This document shows, piece after piece, positions 44,377-53,004 of a DNA stretch of 64,000 nucleotides. The position numbers and the translations under genes are program-made. Within the stretch, counting starts at the first letter, position 1. Each line of letters starts with the position of its first letter. The stretch lies in contig PBNZ01000031.1 in assembly GCA_002723275.1 (NCBI GenBank), forward strand, positions 58,447-122,446. Direction: 5' to 3'. The notes beneath the pieces were generated by a model that saw nothing but the letters and a program-made list of their open reading frames with translations, was not told the origin of the DNA and searched no databases. Source of the DNA: Planctomycetaceae bacterium. Its GTDB lineage: Bacteria > Planctomycetota > Planctomycetia > Pirellulales > Pirellulaceae.

Positions 44377-45291
44377 ATGTTACGACGCAGTTCGAGTTTC
44401 TTGGGAATCTTGGGTTGTCTGGGATTGTTTTTGGGTTGCGGCGGTGGCGGAACCAGCTCGGATGATATCGTCCGAGTGAGTCGCCAAAACAATTCTGGGA
44501 CTTACGCCTACTTTCGAGAAGCAGTCCTCGGCAAAGAAGGGCAATTTAAGCTTGGGTCTATCGATCAGAGTGGATCTAAGGATGTGGTTGAGTTGGTTTC
44601 GATCACGCCGCAAGCCATCGGCTATTCCGGCATGGGCTATGCCACTCCAGAGGTGAAGATGCTGGCAGTCAAAGCCGAGGGCGCTGATGCCGCGGTTGCT
44701 CCGACGTCGGAAAATGCAGCCGCTGGAGCCTATCCCTTGGCTCGTGGACTCTACATCTATCTTCTCGGCGAACCCGAAGGTGCAACGAAGCATTATCTCA
44801 ATTGGATCATGTCGCCTGAAGGACAGAAAATTGTTGAGGACATTGGTTACGTTCCGATGCCGGCTGTCGAAGTCACTGACGAGACTGCTCCTCCAGAAGC
44901 AACCATCAAAGTTGCAGGGTCGGACACGATGGTCAATGCTGCTCAGGCGTGGGCTGAGGTCTACATGAAGAAGTATCCCCAAGTCAGCATTCAGGTTTCC
45001 GGTGGCGGTTCTGGGGTAGGTATCGCAAAGTTGATCGATGGTACCGTTGATCTGGCTAATGCAAGTCGTGACATGAAGGAAGAAGAACGCGAGCAAGCCA
45101 TTAGTAAGTCCGCCGGCAAAGAGATTAAGGAGATAACGACCGCTCTGGATGCATTGGCGGTTTACGTCCATAAGGAAAATCCTTTAAATGAAATCGACAT
45201 CGAAGATCTAAAACAGATCTATGGCGATGGTGGTACGATCCAGAAATGGTCTCAAGTTAAGGGTTATCCAGCAGATGACGCTACAAACTAG
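44377..45291 (+). CDS. pstS: PstS-type phosphate-binding lipoprotein, circularly permuted
   Basis: A 304-residue lipoprotein (lipobox Cys21). Residues 30-162 match the second half of PstS: VRVSRQNNSGTYAYFRE, AIGYSGMGYA, VAPTSENAAAGAYP, LNWIMSPEG, YVPMP. Residues about 176-298 then match the first half: IKVAGSDTMVNAAQAWAEVY, VSGGGSGVGIAKLI, DLANASR, LAVYVHKENPL, IYGDGGTIQKWSQV. In ordinary PstS the order is the reverse. A short linker (about 163-175) joins the old C and N ends. The frame is continuous, and the 3' end overlaps pstC by 17 bases in the usual operon manner. It should still fold as a two-lobe phosphate binder. Confidence 0.85.
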   Translation: MLRRSSSFLGILGCLGLFLGCGGGGTSSDDIVRVSRQNNSGTYAYFREAVLGKEGQFKLGSIDQSGSKDVVELVSITPQAIGYSGMGYATPEVKMLAVKAEGADAAVAPTSENAAAGAYPLARGLYIYLLGEPEGATKHYLNWIMSPEGQKIVEDIGYVPMPAVEVTDETAPPEATIKVAGSDTMVNAAQAWAEVYMKKYPQVSIQVSGGGSGVGIAKLIDGTVDLANASRDMKEEEREQAISKSAGKEIKEITTALDALAVYVHKENPLNEIDIEDLKQIYGDGGTIQKWSQVKGYPADDATN

Positions 45292-46333
45292 TCAGAGCGA
45301 AATTGCCTCCGGCGGATCGAAGTCCTCCGGAGGGCTGTCGCAACTGCTCAACCGGATCTCCGATAAGCTCGAACCCGTTATCGAGTGGACGATCTGGTTT
45401 TGTGGGTGGAGCTCAATTATTTTCGTCGCGGCCATCTTTTTGTTTGTCGCGATTGAGGCCGGGGGGTTCTTCGAGCAGGTTCTTGACGAGGAAACCAACA
45501 AGCTGGAATACCGCTGGAAGGGCTTCGAGCCGATCAAGGGCTTCACTTTCAAGGAGTTCTTTACGAGCATTAACTGGCGACCCGATCGGTACGATAAGCC
45601 GGAGTACGGGATTTTGGCGTTGCTGGTGGGAACGGGGGCAGTCACCATTGGGTCGATGATCTTGGCCGTGCCACTCGGTCTCGGGGCAGCCGTCTTTATT
45701 TCCGAATTCTGTACCGGGCGAGTTAAAGAGACGCTCAAGATTGTGATTGAGCTACTCGCGGCGATCCCGTCCATTGTCTGGGGGTTTATCGGGGTAGTCG
45801 TGCTCGGACCGCTGATTGTCAGTGCGACGCACCAACTGAGTCACATCATTCCCGGTTTTCAGCCAGCGTTTGTCGGTGTGAATGTTCTCAACGCGAGTAT
45901 CATTTTGGCGTTAATGAGCGTTCCCGTCATTGTTTCTGTCGGCGAAGATTCACTGAAGGCGGTGCCGGATTCCTATCGCGAAGCCGCTCTCTCGTTGGGA
46001 GCCTCTCGTTGGGAAATCGTCTATCGCGTCCTGTTTCCGGCCGCCAAGAATGGATTGTTGGCCGCTGTCTTGCTCGGGGTGGGTCGAGCCATTGGTGAAA
46101 CAATGGCCGTGTTGCTCTGTACCGGACACGCGGTGAATATTCCGACGAAATTGACCGATCCTGCTCGAACCCTTACGGCGACGATTGCTTCAGAGCTTGG
46201 GGAAGCCGTGCGGGGCGGTGATCACTACCGAATTCTGTTCTTCATTGGAGTTGTTTTGTTTGCCATCACGTTCGTTGTGAACTTAGTCGCTGATCTGGTC
46301 GTGAAAGGCATTAAGGGACAAGACAATGCCTAA
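45275..46333 (+). CDS. pstC: Phosphate ABC transporter permease PstC
   Basis: A 352-residue permease with about six membrane helices, a BPD_transp_1 domain and the EAA loop REAALSLGASRWEIVYRVLFPAA. PIVSVGEDSLKAVPDSY, ending in IGETMAVLLCTGHA, matches the PstC subfamily. An extended loop of about 45 residues lies between the first two helices (LDEETNKLEYRWKGFEPIKGF...). The ATG lies within the last codons of pstS, giving translational coupling. It heterodimerises with PstA in the inner membrane. Confidence 0.95.
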   Translation: MTLQTSQSEIASGGSKSSGGLSQLLNRISDKLEPVIEWTIWFCGWSSIIFVAAIFLFVAIEAGGFFEQVLDEETNKLEYRWKGFEPIKGFTFKEFFTSINWRPDRYDKPEYGILALLVGTGAVTIGSMILAVPLGLGAAVFISEFCTGRVKETLKIVIELLAAIPSIVWGFIGVVVLGPLIVSATHQLSHIIPGFQPAFVGVNVLNASIILALMSVPVIVSVGEDSLKAVPDSYREAALSLGASRWEIVYRVLFPAAKNGLLAAVLLGVGRAIGETMAVLLCTGHAVNIPTKLTDPARTLTATIASELGEAVRGGDHYRILFFIGVVLFAITFVVNLVADLVVKGIKGQDNA

Positions 46334-47612
46334 ACATGATAATTTAAGATTTGATGCTAGTTCTGTACGCTCCTTCGTTGTCTGTGCGAATGCCGGTGAC
46401 GATAGTGAAAACGCGTTTCCAACCTTTGAGAAAGCGATCGAAGGAATCGTTGCCGCCTGTTCGCAGGACGACGCTCATGAACCGGTTGTCGAACGCATTG
46501 AGATTAGCGTGCAGGAATCTGTGAGTGGTTCGTCAAAACGGAAAAAGCCGTCTCGGCACTTCTACTACGATACGCATCTGCTTGGTGCCTGTGGTAACGG
46601 TACTGAACGCGATCCATGGCCCGATATTACATCGTCATTGAACAGTATGGGCGAGATGTATCGTCAAGGGGAGCTTGCGGCGAAGCCAGGTGACCTGATT
46701 TGGCTCGATCGTCGTGAGGTCTTCACCGCGACTGAACACGAAAAAAAGAAGCAGCGTTCGGAGACCATTGCGAAAATCACTTTTCTGATGATGTCGCTTA
46801 GCCTCGTGGCGCCATTGGTGCTGATCTTGAGCTATCTCCTGTACAAGGCCATGCCTGCTTTGACGATGGGGTTTCTCACAGAGAATCCTCGCGACTTCAT
46901 GACCGCGGGTGGGATTTGGGCTCCTTTGATCGGGACGTTCTTCCTCGTGTTTATCTCGCTGATGATTGTCGCTCCGATCGGGATTTTGGCGGGCGTTTAT
47001 TTGAATGAGTACGCCCGCGACAATTGGTTGACCCGTTTGATTAATCTGGCCGTCGTGAATTTGGCAGGCGTCCCGAGTATTGTGCATGCGTTGTTCGGTG
47101 TCGGAGCGTTCGTGCTCTTTGCCAATCTGGGGGAATCGTTGATTGCTGCCTCCTGCACATTGGCGGTGATGACCTTACCTGTGATTATCACGAGTACCCG
47201 TGAAGCACTAGCTGCCGTTCCCATGTCGTTCCGTGAAGCCTGTTGGAATATGGGGGCAAGTAAATGGCAAACGATACGCACGATCGTGCTGCCCAACTCA
47301 ATCAGCGGGATTTTGACCGGGGTGATTCTGCAGGTCGCGCGTGCTGCCGGTGAAACCGCTCCAATTTTGTTTACCGGGGCAGCGTTCTTCATGAATGTTG
47401 CAGACGAAGGATGGGGGTACTACTTCCCCTATTCACTCACCGATAAAGTGATGGCGCTTTCGATGCACCTCTTCACCTTGATGACTCAGGTCAATAACGC
47501 ACCGGAACATTTGGTTTACGGTACGGCAGTGGTCCTGATCGGACTGGTGTTGGCAGTGAATAGTTTTTCGATTGCACTCCGCGTTTATCTCCGTTCGCGA
47601 AAGAAGTGGTAA
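46326..47612 (+). CDS. pstA: Phosphate ABC transporter permease PstA with a long soluble N-terminal domain
   Basis: A 428-residue protein. The C-terminal approximately 280 residues are a standard PstA permease (six helices, EACWNMGASKWQTIRTIVLPNS EAA loop). The first approximately 145 residues are hydrophilic, charged and without a signal peptide; they include a Lys-rich segment (SSKRKKPSRHFYYD). Ordinary PstA is about 280-300 residues. By topology the extension should be cytoplasmic, near the ATPases and PhoU. No known domain was recognised. It overlaps pstC by 8 bases and its stop abuts pstB1. Confidence 0.9.
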   Translation: MPKHDNLRFDASSVRSFVVCANAGDDSENAFPTFEKAIEGIVAACSQDDAHEPVVERIEISVQESVSGSSKRKKPSRHFYYDTHLLGACGNGTERDPWPDITSSLNSMGEMYRQGELAAKPGDLIWLDRREVFTATEHEKKKQRSETIAKITFLMMSLSLVAPLVLILSYLLYKAMPALTMGFLTENPRDFMTAGGIWAPLIGTFFLVFISLMIVAPIGILAGVYLNEYARDNWLTRLINLAVVNLAGVPSIVHALFGVGAFVLFANLGESLIAASCTLAVMTLPVIITSTREALAAVPMSFREACWNMGASKWQTIRTIVLPNSISGILTGVILQVARAAGETAPILFTGAAFFMNVADEGWGYYFPYSLTDKVMALSMHLFTLMTQVNNAPEHLVYGTAVVLIGLVLAVNSFSIALRVYLRSRKKW

Positions 47613-48371
47613 ATGCAACAGGAAATGATGGTTGATTTCGATCAGGTCAAGGTCAAGTATGGCAATGATGTCGCACTTGATGTGATCTCGTTTCAAGTAC
47701 CTAAGAATAGTATTCTCGGCGTCATCGGCCCGGCGAACTCCGGCAAGACAACGATGCTGAAATGCATCAATCGGACGATTGACTTCATCGATTCAGCCAA
47801 AGTCGAAGGTACCGTCATGGTGAATGGTGAAGATGTTCGCAAAGTGCGAAGTGTTTACCAGTTGCGGCGCAACGTCGGGATGGTCTTTCCCCTGCCGGTT
47901 GGTCTTCCGATGTCGATCTATGAAAACGTGGCCTATGCACCACGCCGCAAAGGAATGCATGATCGAGACGAACTGGATGAGTTGGTTGTTCGATGTTTGA
48001 AACAATCGATGCTCTGGGACGAGGTAAAAGATCGATTAGATTCGCTCGGTACGAAGCTGTCCGGAGGGCAGCAGCAACGACTGACTCTCGCGAGAGCTCT
48101 CTCAAATCAGCCGGAGATCCTCTGTCTCGATGAATTTTCCATCGCGATCGATCCGGTGACGACCATGAAGATTGAAGATGTGCTTCTTGAACTCAAAAAC
48201 GAGATGACAATTATTCTTGTCACAAATCTAGTTCAACAAGCCCATCGTTTGGCGGATAATACTCTTTTCCTCAATGATTCCCAATTGATCGAGGTTGGTG
48301 AAACTGAAAAGATCTTCACCGAGCCCGATCAAAAACTTACCTACGAATACGTCACGGGAGGTTTCGGATAA
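47613..48371 (+). CDS. pstB1: PstB1: phosphate ABC ATPase with degenerate Q- and H-loops
   Basis: A 252-residue ATPase. Walker A GPANSGKT (39-46) and signature LSGGQ (149-153) are intact. The Walker B region reads ILCLDEF with the catalytic Glu present. The Q-loop, normally MVFQxP, reads MVFPLP (Pro at 93), and the switch His, normally VTHN, reads VTNL (Asn at 205). It can therefore bind ATP and provide the signature to a partner, but is not expected to complete its own catalytic site. It begins directly after pstA and is followed immediately by pstB2. Confidence 0.88.
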   Translation: MQQEMMVDFDQVKVKYGNDVALDVISFQVPKNSILGVIGPANSGKTTMLKCINRTIDFIDSAKVEGTVMVNGEDVRKVRSVYQLRRNVGMVFPLPVGLPMSIYENVAYAPRRKGMHDRDELDELVVRCLKQSMLWDEVKDRLDSLGTKLSGGQQQRLTLARALSNQPEILCLDEFSIAIDPVTTMKIEDVLLELKNEMTIILVTNLVQQAHRLADNTLFLNDSQLIEVGETEKIFTEPDQKLTYEYVTGGFG

Positions 48372-49205
48372 ATGTTGCAGTCGAATTTACCCATGACGGA
48401 GGGTCAGAAAAGATTGTCGATGGTAGCGAAAACAGGATCACGGTCCTACAGCATCACCGCCAAAGACGTTGATCTTTGGTACGGTGATTTTCAGGCTCTG
48501 AAGAAAGTAACCTTTAATGCCAAGCAAGGTATTATCACAGGTTTGATCGGACCGTCCGGTTGCGGCAAAACAACTTTGCTCAGAAGTTTCAATCGAATCA
48601 ACGAACGCTACGGCAATGTTACGACCGAGGGCGAGATTCGCATCCTGGATAAAAATATCTACGATGATGATGTGTCGCTGAGCGAATTGCGAAAAACCGT
48701 CGGGATGGTCTTTCAGCGCCCGAATCCGCTACCGATCTCGATCTATGAAAACATCGTGTTTGGAGCGAGAGTTCACTCCGGACGTGGAGAACTTAAGCGA
48801 TCAGAACGTGATGAGATGGTTGAGTCTGCACTGCGGGAAGTGCAGTTGTGGGATGCCGTCAAAGATAATCTGAAGCGACGTGCGACCAGCCTCACGCTGG
48901 AACAACAGCAAAAACTGTGTATCGCTCGGCTCCTCCCCCTGAAGCCGCGTGTGATCCTGATGGATGAGCCTTGCTCGGCCTTGGATGCAGAAGGTATCGA
49001 ACGCGTCGAAGAATTGATCTCCAGTTTTCGGGATCGTTATACGGTGATCATCGTCACCCATAATATGGCTCAGGCTCGTCGCGCGACCGATGAATGCGTC
49101 TACATGCTGTTGGGTGAGATTATGGAACACGCTGATACGGCCGAACTATTCTTGAATCCCAAGCGTAAGGAAACGGAAATGTATATCGAAGGACGCTACG
49201 GTTAA
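48372..49205 (+). CDS. pstB2: PstB2: phosphate ABC ATPase with degenerate signature motif
   Basis: A 277-residue ATPase with an N-terminal addition of about 20 residues. Walker A GPSGCGKT (60-67), the Q-loop MVFQRP (Gln115), Walker B ILMDEP (Asp198, Glu199) and the switch His (VTHN, His230) are all normal. The signature, usually LSGGQ, reads LTLEQ (174-178). In an ABC dimer its intact ATP site would be closed by the LSGGQ of PstB1, while the opposite site is doubly defective. The ATG follows the pstB1 stop without a gap. Confidence 0.88.
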   Translation: MLQSNLPMTEGQKRLSMVAKTGSRSYSITAKDVDLWYGDFQALKKVTFNAKQGIITGLIGPSGCGKTTLLRSFNRINERYGNVTTEGEIRILDKNIYDDDVSLSELRKTVGMVFQRPNPLPISIYENIVFGARVHSGRGELKRSERDEMVESALREVQLWDAVKDNLKRRATSLTLEQQQKLCIARLLPLKPRVILMDEPCSALDAEGIERVEELISSFRDRYTVIIVTHNMAQARRATDECVYMLLGEIMEHADTAELFLNPKRKETEMYIEGRYG

Positions 49206-49262
49206 TGGCAGCCAGGTAATGGCAGTCAGTGAGGTAATGGCAGCCAGGTAATGGCAGTCAAC
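49203..49262 (+). repeat. Tandem repeat between pstB2 and phoU
   Basis: TAATGGCAG followed by CCAGG or TCA recurs four times, arranged as a 32-base unit (49203-49234) and a second near-copy (49235-49262). The first unit includes the pstB2 stop codon. An imperfect inverted repeat follows at about 49271-49328, before phoU. The function is not known; it may affect stability or coupling of the downstream mRNA. Confidence 0.85.
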
Positions 49263-49389
49263 CAGCCTCCCGCACACCACGGCACGAATTGTTTTCAATT
49301 TTCAATTGAGTTCGTTGACCGTGTGCCTCCGGCCGAGGGCTTTCGTGCGGTGACGGAGCTTTTCTTTTGAGCAAGGAGAGATTGGGACG

Positions 49390-50085
49390 ATGAAAAAAAT
49401 GGAACGCGAGCTGGCCGTACTCCGCCAGCAAGTCATCGATATGGGGAATCTCACCGAGCAAATGGTGCTGCATGCCATTGATGCCATCACCGATTTCAAG
49501 CATGAAGGGATTACGGAACGAGTGATGAAGGAGGAAGAGCGGCTTGATCAGATGCAGCTAGATATCGATAAGGAAGCGATCCGACTGCTGACCCTCTACA
49601 GCCCTGTTGCCGGTGATTTGCGACTCATTATGTCTGTCTCTCGGATTACCGCGGAACTTGAACGAATCGGCGATCACTCCGTCAATATGTGTGAGAGTTT
49701 GCAGTTGACGCACGCTGAAAAAGAGATCGTTTGGTTGCCGGAAGTCGAGAAAATGGCCTCCGTTGTCAAGGTGATGGTCAGCGATGCTCTCAACTCTTTT
49801 GTGCAAAGTGATATCCGCAAAGCCCGAGCTACCATCGCCAGCGATAATATGGTGGACGCCCTGAATGATCAAATCGTCGGTGAACTTCTCAGTATCGAAG
49901 TCGTGCGTGAAATGCTGAAAGGCCCGACCGATTTGGCGAGCGCCCTGGCACAGTTGCTCATCGCTCGTTCGCTGGAACGGATTGCAGATCAAGCAACGAA
50001 TATTAGTGAAGAAGTTGTCTACATGGTCGAAGGTGACGATATTCGCCACCAAACGCTTCTTGGTGAGTCTGCTGTAACTGAATAG
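49390..50085 (+). CDS. phoU: Phosphate transport system regulator PhoU
   Basis: A 231-residue protein with two PhoU domains: the first with LRQQVIDMGNLTEQMVLHAIDAI, and IADQATNISEEVVYMVEGDD in the second. The metal-cluster motif ITAELERIGDHSVNMCE and its second copy ARSLERIADQATN are both present. PhoU links the Pst transporter to PhoR and represses the regulon in high phosphate. The ATG at 49390 has AAGGAGAG upstream. It follows the repeat region 3' of pstB2 and precedes phoB. Confidence 0.95.
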   Translation: MKKMERELAVLRQQVIDMGNLTEQMVLHAIDAITDFKHEGITERVMKEEERLDQMQLDIDKEAIRLLTLYSPVAGDLRLIMSVSRITAELERIGDHSVNMCESLQLTHAEKEIVWLPEVEKMASVVKVMVSDALNSFVQSDIRKARATIASDNMVDALNDQIVGELLSIEVVREMLKGPTDLASALAQLLIARSLERIADQATNISEEVVYMVEGDDIRHQTLLGESAVTE

Positions 50086-50145
50086 CTCACACCGTTTAAC
50101 AATGATTCTTCGGTTTTGTTTGGTGCCGGTTCGAGGAGAAATGGG

Positions 50146-50835
50146 ATGGCGAGTCCCAAGCAAATCGTCGTCGTGGAGGATGACGGAGCGATTGCAGAGA
50201 TCGTGTCCTACAACTTGCGGGAACAGGGATTTAACGTTCAGCTTGCCTATGATGGGCAGGAAGGTCTTGAGCTGATCCGGAAAACGCTACCCGATCTGGT
50301 TGTACTTGACCTGATGCTGCCGTCACTCGATGGCACCGAAATTTGCCGAGAACTTCGCGCCGAATCTGCGACACGTGATATGCTCGTGCTGATGCTCACT
50401 GCGAAGTCCGAAGAGACCGATCAGGTGATCGGATTTGCCGTCGGGGCCGATGACTATGTGACCAAGCCATTCAGCGTCAAGATCCTCGTGGAACGGGTCA
50501 AGGCGTTGTTGCGTCGGAAGGGCACGAAAGAAGAAGACCGAGATATCGTCCAGCATCTCGGTGTGTCGATCGATTGTCACAGTCATGTTGCCAAGGCCGG
50601 AGATCTCGTACTCGACCTGACTCCAAGTGAATTCTCGTTGCTCGACGCACTCATGCGGCAGCCTGGACGCGCCTTTACACGGCACGACCTCATCGATGCT
50701 GCACTCGGAGGCGATGCGATTGTGCTGGAACGCACCATCGACGTCCACATCCGCTCTCTTCGAAAAAAACTTGACCAGTTCGCCGATGTCATCGAAACCG
50801 TTCGCGGTGTTGGCTATCGGCTTCGCAACTCCTGA
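50146..50835 (+). CDS. phoB: PhoB-type response regulator
   Basis: A 229-residue OmpR/PhoB-type regulator. The receiver domain shows VVVEDDGAIAEIV, the phosphoacceptor Asp in VVLDLMLPSLDG, and later DDYVTKPFS. The winged-helix DNA-binding domain ends with RTIDVHIRSLRKKL and VRGVGYRLR. It is expected to bind the Pho-box array upstream of pstS. The ATG at 50146 is preferred because GAGGAGA lies 6 bases upstream. It closes the phosphate cluster that begins with phoR. Confidence 0.93.
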   Translation: MASPKQIVVVEDDGAIAEIVSYNLREQGFNVQLAYDGQEGLELIRKTLPDLVVLDLMLPSLDGTEICRELRAESATRDMLVLMLTAKSEETDQVIGFAVGADDYVTKPFSVKILVERVKALLRRKGTKEEDRDIVQHLGVSIDCHSHVAKAGDLVLDLTPSEFSLLDALMRQPGRAFTRHDLIDAALGGDAIVLERTIDVHIRSLRKKLDQFADVIETVRGVGYRLRNS

Positions 50836-50983
50836 TTCAGGGTCTGCTGTCTGCAAGCAAGCATCTGCTATCGCTTGTGAAGATCGCCCAGTTTCTCGCC
50901 TCTCGCTCCGTCGATCTTGGTTAATCGGCGGACACCTGCTACAAAATCGCCTCTGTCGATAGCAGCTCAATCAAGGATGAACG

Positions 50984-52981
50984 ATGAAGAATTTTTCGCG
51001 AGTGCTACGGATCGCACTCCAATTCCGTTGGACGGTCGCTGGAACCTTCGGCTTTTCGCTGCTTGTCGCCATTCTTTGGGGAGGTAATATCGGTGCGCTC
51101 TACCCTGTCATTCAGGTTGCCTTTCAAGGAAGCTCGTTGCAGACCTGGATTGATGAGGAAGTAGATAAGTCGCGTGATTCGATCGCAAACTACGAAGAGA
51201 CAATTAATAAAACTCAAAAGCAGCTGGAGCATGCCAAGCCTGAAGACGTTCCCGTTTTGGAGCACCGTTTGCGGGATACCGAATTCGACCTGATGGCCGA
51301 GCAGAAGGTGTTGGCCACTCAGGAACGTGTCCAACCCTGGATCCATCGCTTGTTACCGAATGATCCATTTGGGACCGTCGTGGCCATCGTCGTGTGTCTT
51401 GTCGTTGCCACCGCCGTGAAGGGACTCTTCATCTTCGCCAGTTCCATGTGTGTGGCACGACTTGAGCAGAAGACGATGTTCGAGTTGCGACGACAGTTCT
51501 ACCACCAGGCCTTGCGGCTTGATCTGACGGCGTTTGGCGAGGAACGTACCAGCGGTATGTTGAGTCGCTTTAATACCGATATCGCCTACACCACTGCCGG
51601 TTTGAAGAATCTATTCGGGAGCGCCCTCCGAGAACCTCTGAAGATGATCGCCTGTTTGATTGGTGCATCTTTGGTGAGTTGGCGTCTATTGGTCTTTTCT
51701 TTGTTTCTCGCACCCCTGGTGGGCTATCTGATTCGTCGTTTAGCCGGTTCGATCAAGCGAGCCAATCGGCGAGTGATGGAAGAGATTACTCAACTCTACG
51801 GAGTCCTGACGGAGACCTTTAACGGGATCCAGACCGTTCAAGCCTATACCCTCGAACACAACGAGAAGAAGAAATTTCATCGCGTTGCCAAGGAATGCTT
51901 TGATAAGTCGATGCGGATTTCGCTCTACAGCTCCTTGACAAAACCCATCACCGAAACGATGGGAATTGCCATGATCTCGTTGGCGTTGGTGGCAGGTGCC
52001 TATCTCACTTTGAATCAAGAGACGCATCTCTTCGGGATCCGAATCTGCGAGCGGCCTCTCGACGTACCCTCGCTACTTGTCTTCTATGGTTTTTTGATCG
52101 GAGCGACGGAGCCGGCTCGAAAGCTGTCTGAAATCTTTAATTCTATCCAAGCCGGATTGGCCGCCTCAGATCGACTCATCCCATTGCTTGACATGAAACC
52201 ATCGATTCAGGCCCCCCAGAATCCCCGGCCGCTGCCCGAGCGACATCGTGAGATACGCTTTGAAAAGGTGAACTTCTCGTACGAGAAAGGGTCGCCGATT
52301 CTCCACGAAATTGATCTCTCGATTCGTTTTGGTGAGACCATTGCGATTGTGGGACCCAACGGCTGTGGCAAATCGACCCTGGCACAGATGATTCCTCGTT
52401 TCTTCGATCCAGATGAAGGCGTTGTTCGCTTTGACGATATTGATCTGCGAGAGGTCGCTCTGGATGATTTGCGCGGCCGAATCGGTTTTGTCACTCAACA
52501 ATCCATCCTGTTTGATGATACGGTCTTCAATAATATTCTGAGTGGCCGACTCGATGCCTCTGAAGCAGAGGTGCTCGCCGCAGCAAAGCGTGCACGAGCG
52601 CATCGATTTATCAGCGAACAGCTGACTCATGGCTACGAAACCAATGTGGGGTCTGGAGGCGGACGTCTGTCAGGTGGCCAGCGACAACGGATTGCCCTGG
52701 CGAGGGCTATCCTCAGGGACCCCGAGTTTCTGATACTCGATGAGGCAACTAGTCAAATTGATCTGGAAAGTGAACAGTTGATTCATCAGGCGCTGGAAGA
52801 GTTTGCTCGTGATCGTACCGTCCTGATGATCACACACCGCCTGGCCTCGTTAGATCTGGCAGATCGAATTCTAGTGATGGAGGCGGGAAGAGTGGCCGAC
52901 TTTGGCACCCATGAGCAGCTATTGTCTCGCTGCGGCCTCTATCAGAGACTCTATTCGATTCACTTCCAGAAAAGTGCTTAG
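50984..52981 (+). CDS. MsbA-like ABC exporter (fused permease-ATPase)
   Basis: A 665-residue half transporter. An N-terminal membrane domain of six helices is interrupted by a soluble coiled region at about 50-118 (rich in Glu, Gln and Arg) between the first two helices. The ATPase domain carries GPNGCGKST, the signature LSGGQRQRIALARAI, ILDEATSQID and the switch His in MITHRLAS. Such homodimers export lipid A, lipids or drugs. No coupled gene fixes the cargo. AAGGATG precedes the ATG. It lies after phoB, but its transcription link with it is uncertain. Confidence 0.9.
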   Translation: MKNFSRVLRIALQFRWTVAGTFGFSLLVAILWGGNIGALYPVIQVAFQGSSLQTWIDEEVDKSRDSIANYEETINKTQKQLEHAKPEDVPVLEHRLRDTEFDLMAEQKVLATQERVQPWIHRLLPNDPFGTVVAIVVCLVVATAVKGLFIFASSMCVARLEQKTMFELRRQFYHQALRLDLTAFGEERTSGMLSRFNTDIAYTTAGLKNLFGSALREPLKMIACLIGASLVSWRLLVFSLFLAPLVGYLIRRLAGSIKRANRRVMEEITQLYGVLTETFNGIQTVQAYTLEHNEKKKFHRVAKECFDKSMRISLYSSLTKPITETMGIAMISLALVAGAYLTLNQETHLFGIRICERPLDVPSLLVFYGFLIGATEPARKLSEIFNSIQAGLAASDRLIPLLDMKPSIQAPQNPRPLPERHREIRFEKVNFSYEKGSPILHEIDLSIRFGETIAIVGPNGCGKSTLAQMIPRFFDPDEGVVRFDDIDLREVALDDLRGRIGFVTQQSILFDDTVFNNILSGRLDASEAEVLAAAKRARAHRFISEQLTHGYETNVGSGGGRLSGGQRQRIALARAILRDPEFLILDEATSQIDLESEQLIHQALEEFARDRTVLMITHRLASLDLADRILVMEAGRVADFGTHEQLLSRCGLYQRLYSIHFQKSA

Positions 52982-53004
52982 CTGGAATCGGCAGCCACCT
53001 CCTG

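Noticed and set aside
44380-45171. 263-residue reverse-strand frame over pstS
   Set aside because: It lies wholly antisense to pstS, has no ribosome site or recognisable domain, and arises from the codon pattern of the real gene.
44377-45291. pstS permutation as a simple assembly error
   Set aside because: The reading frame is intact, the junction is a plausible linker, and the 3' end overlaps pstC in the usual operon way; only long-read confirmation would be stronger.
47613-49205. PstB2 as a pseudogene
   Set aside because: Apart from the signature, all ATPase motifs are well conserved and the gene is in frame within a coupled operon, which points to selection.
50323-50970. 215-residue reverse-strand frame over phoB
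   Set aside because: It is antisense to phoB and its downstream flank, with no conserved content.
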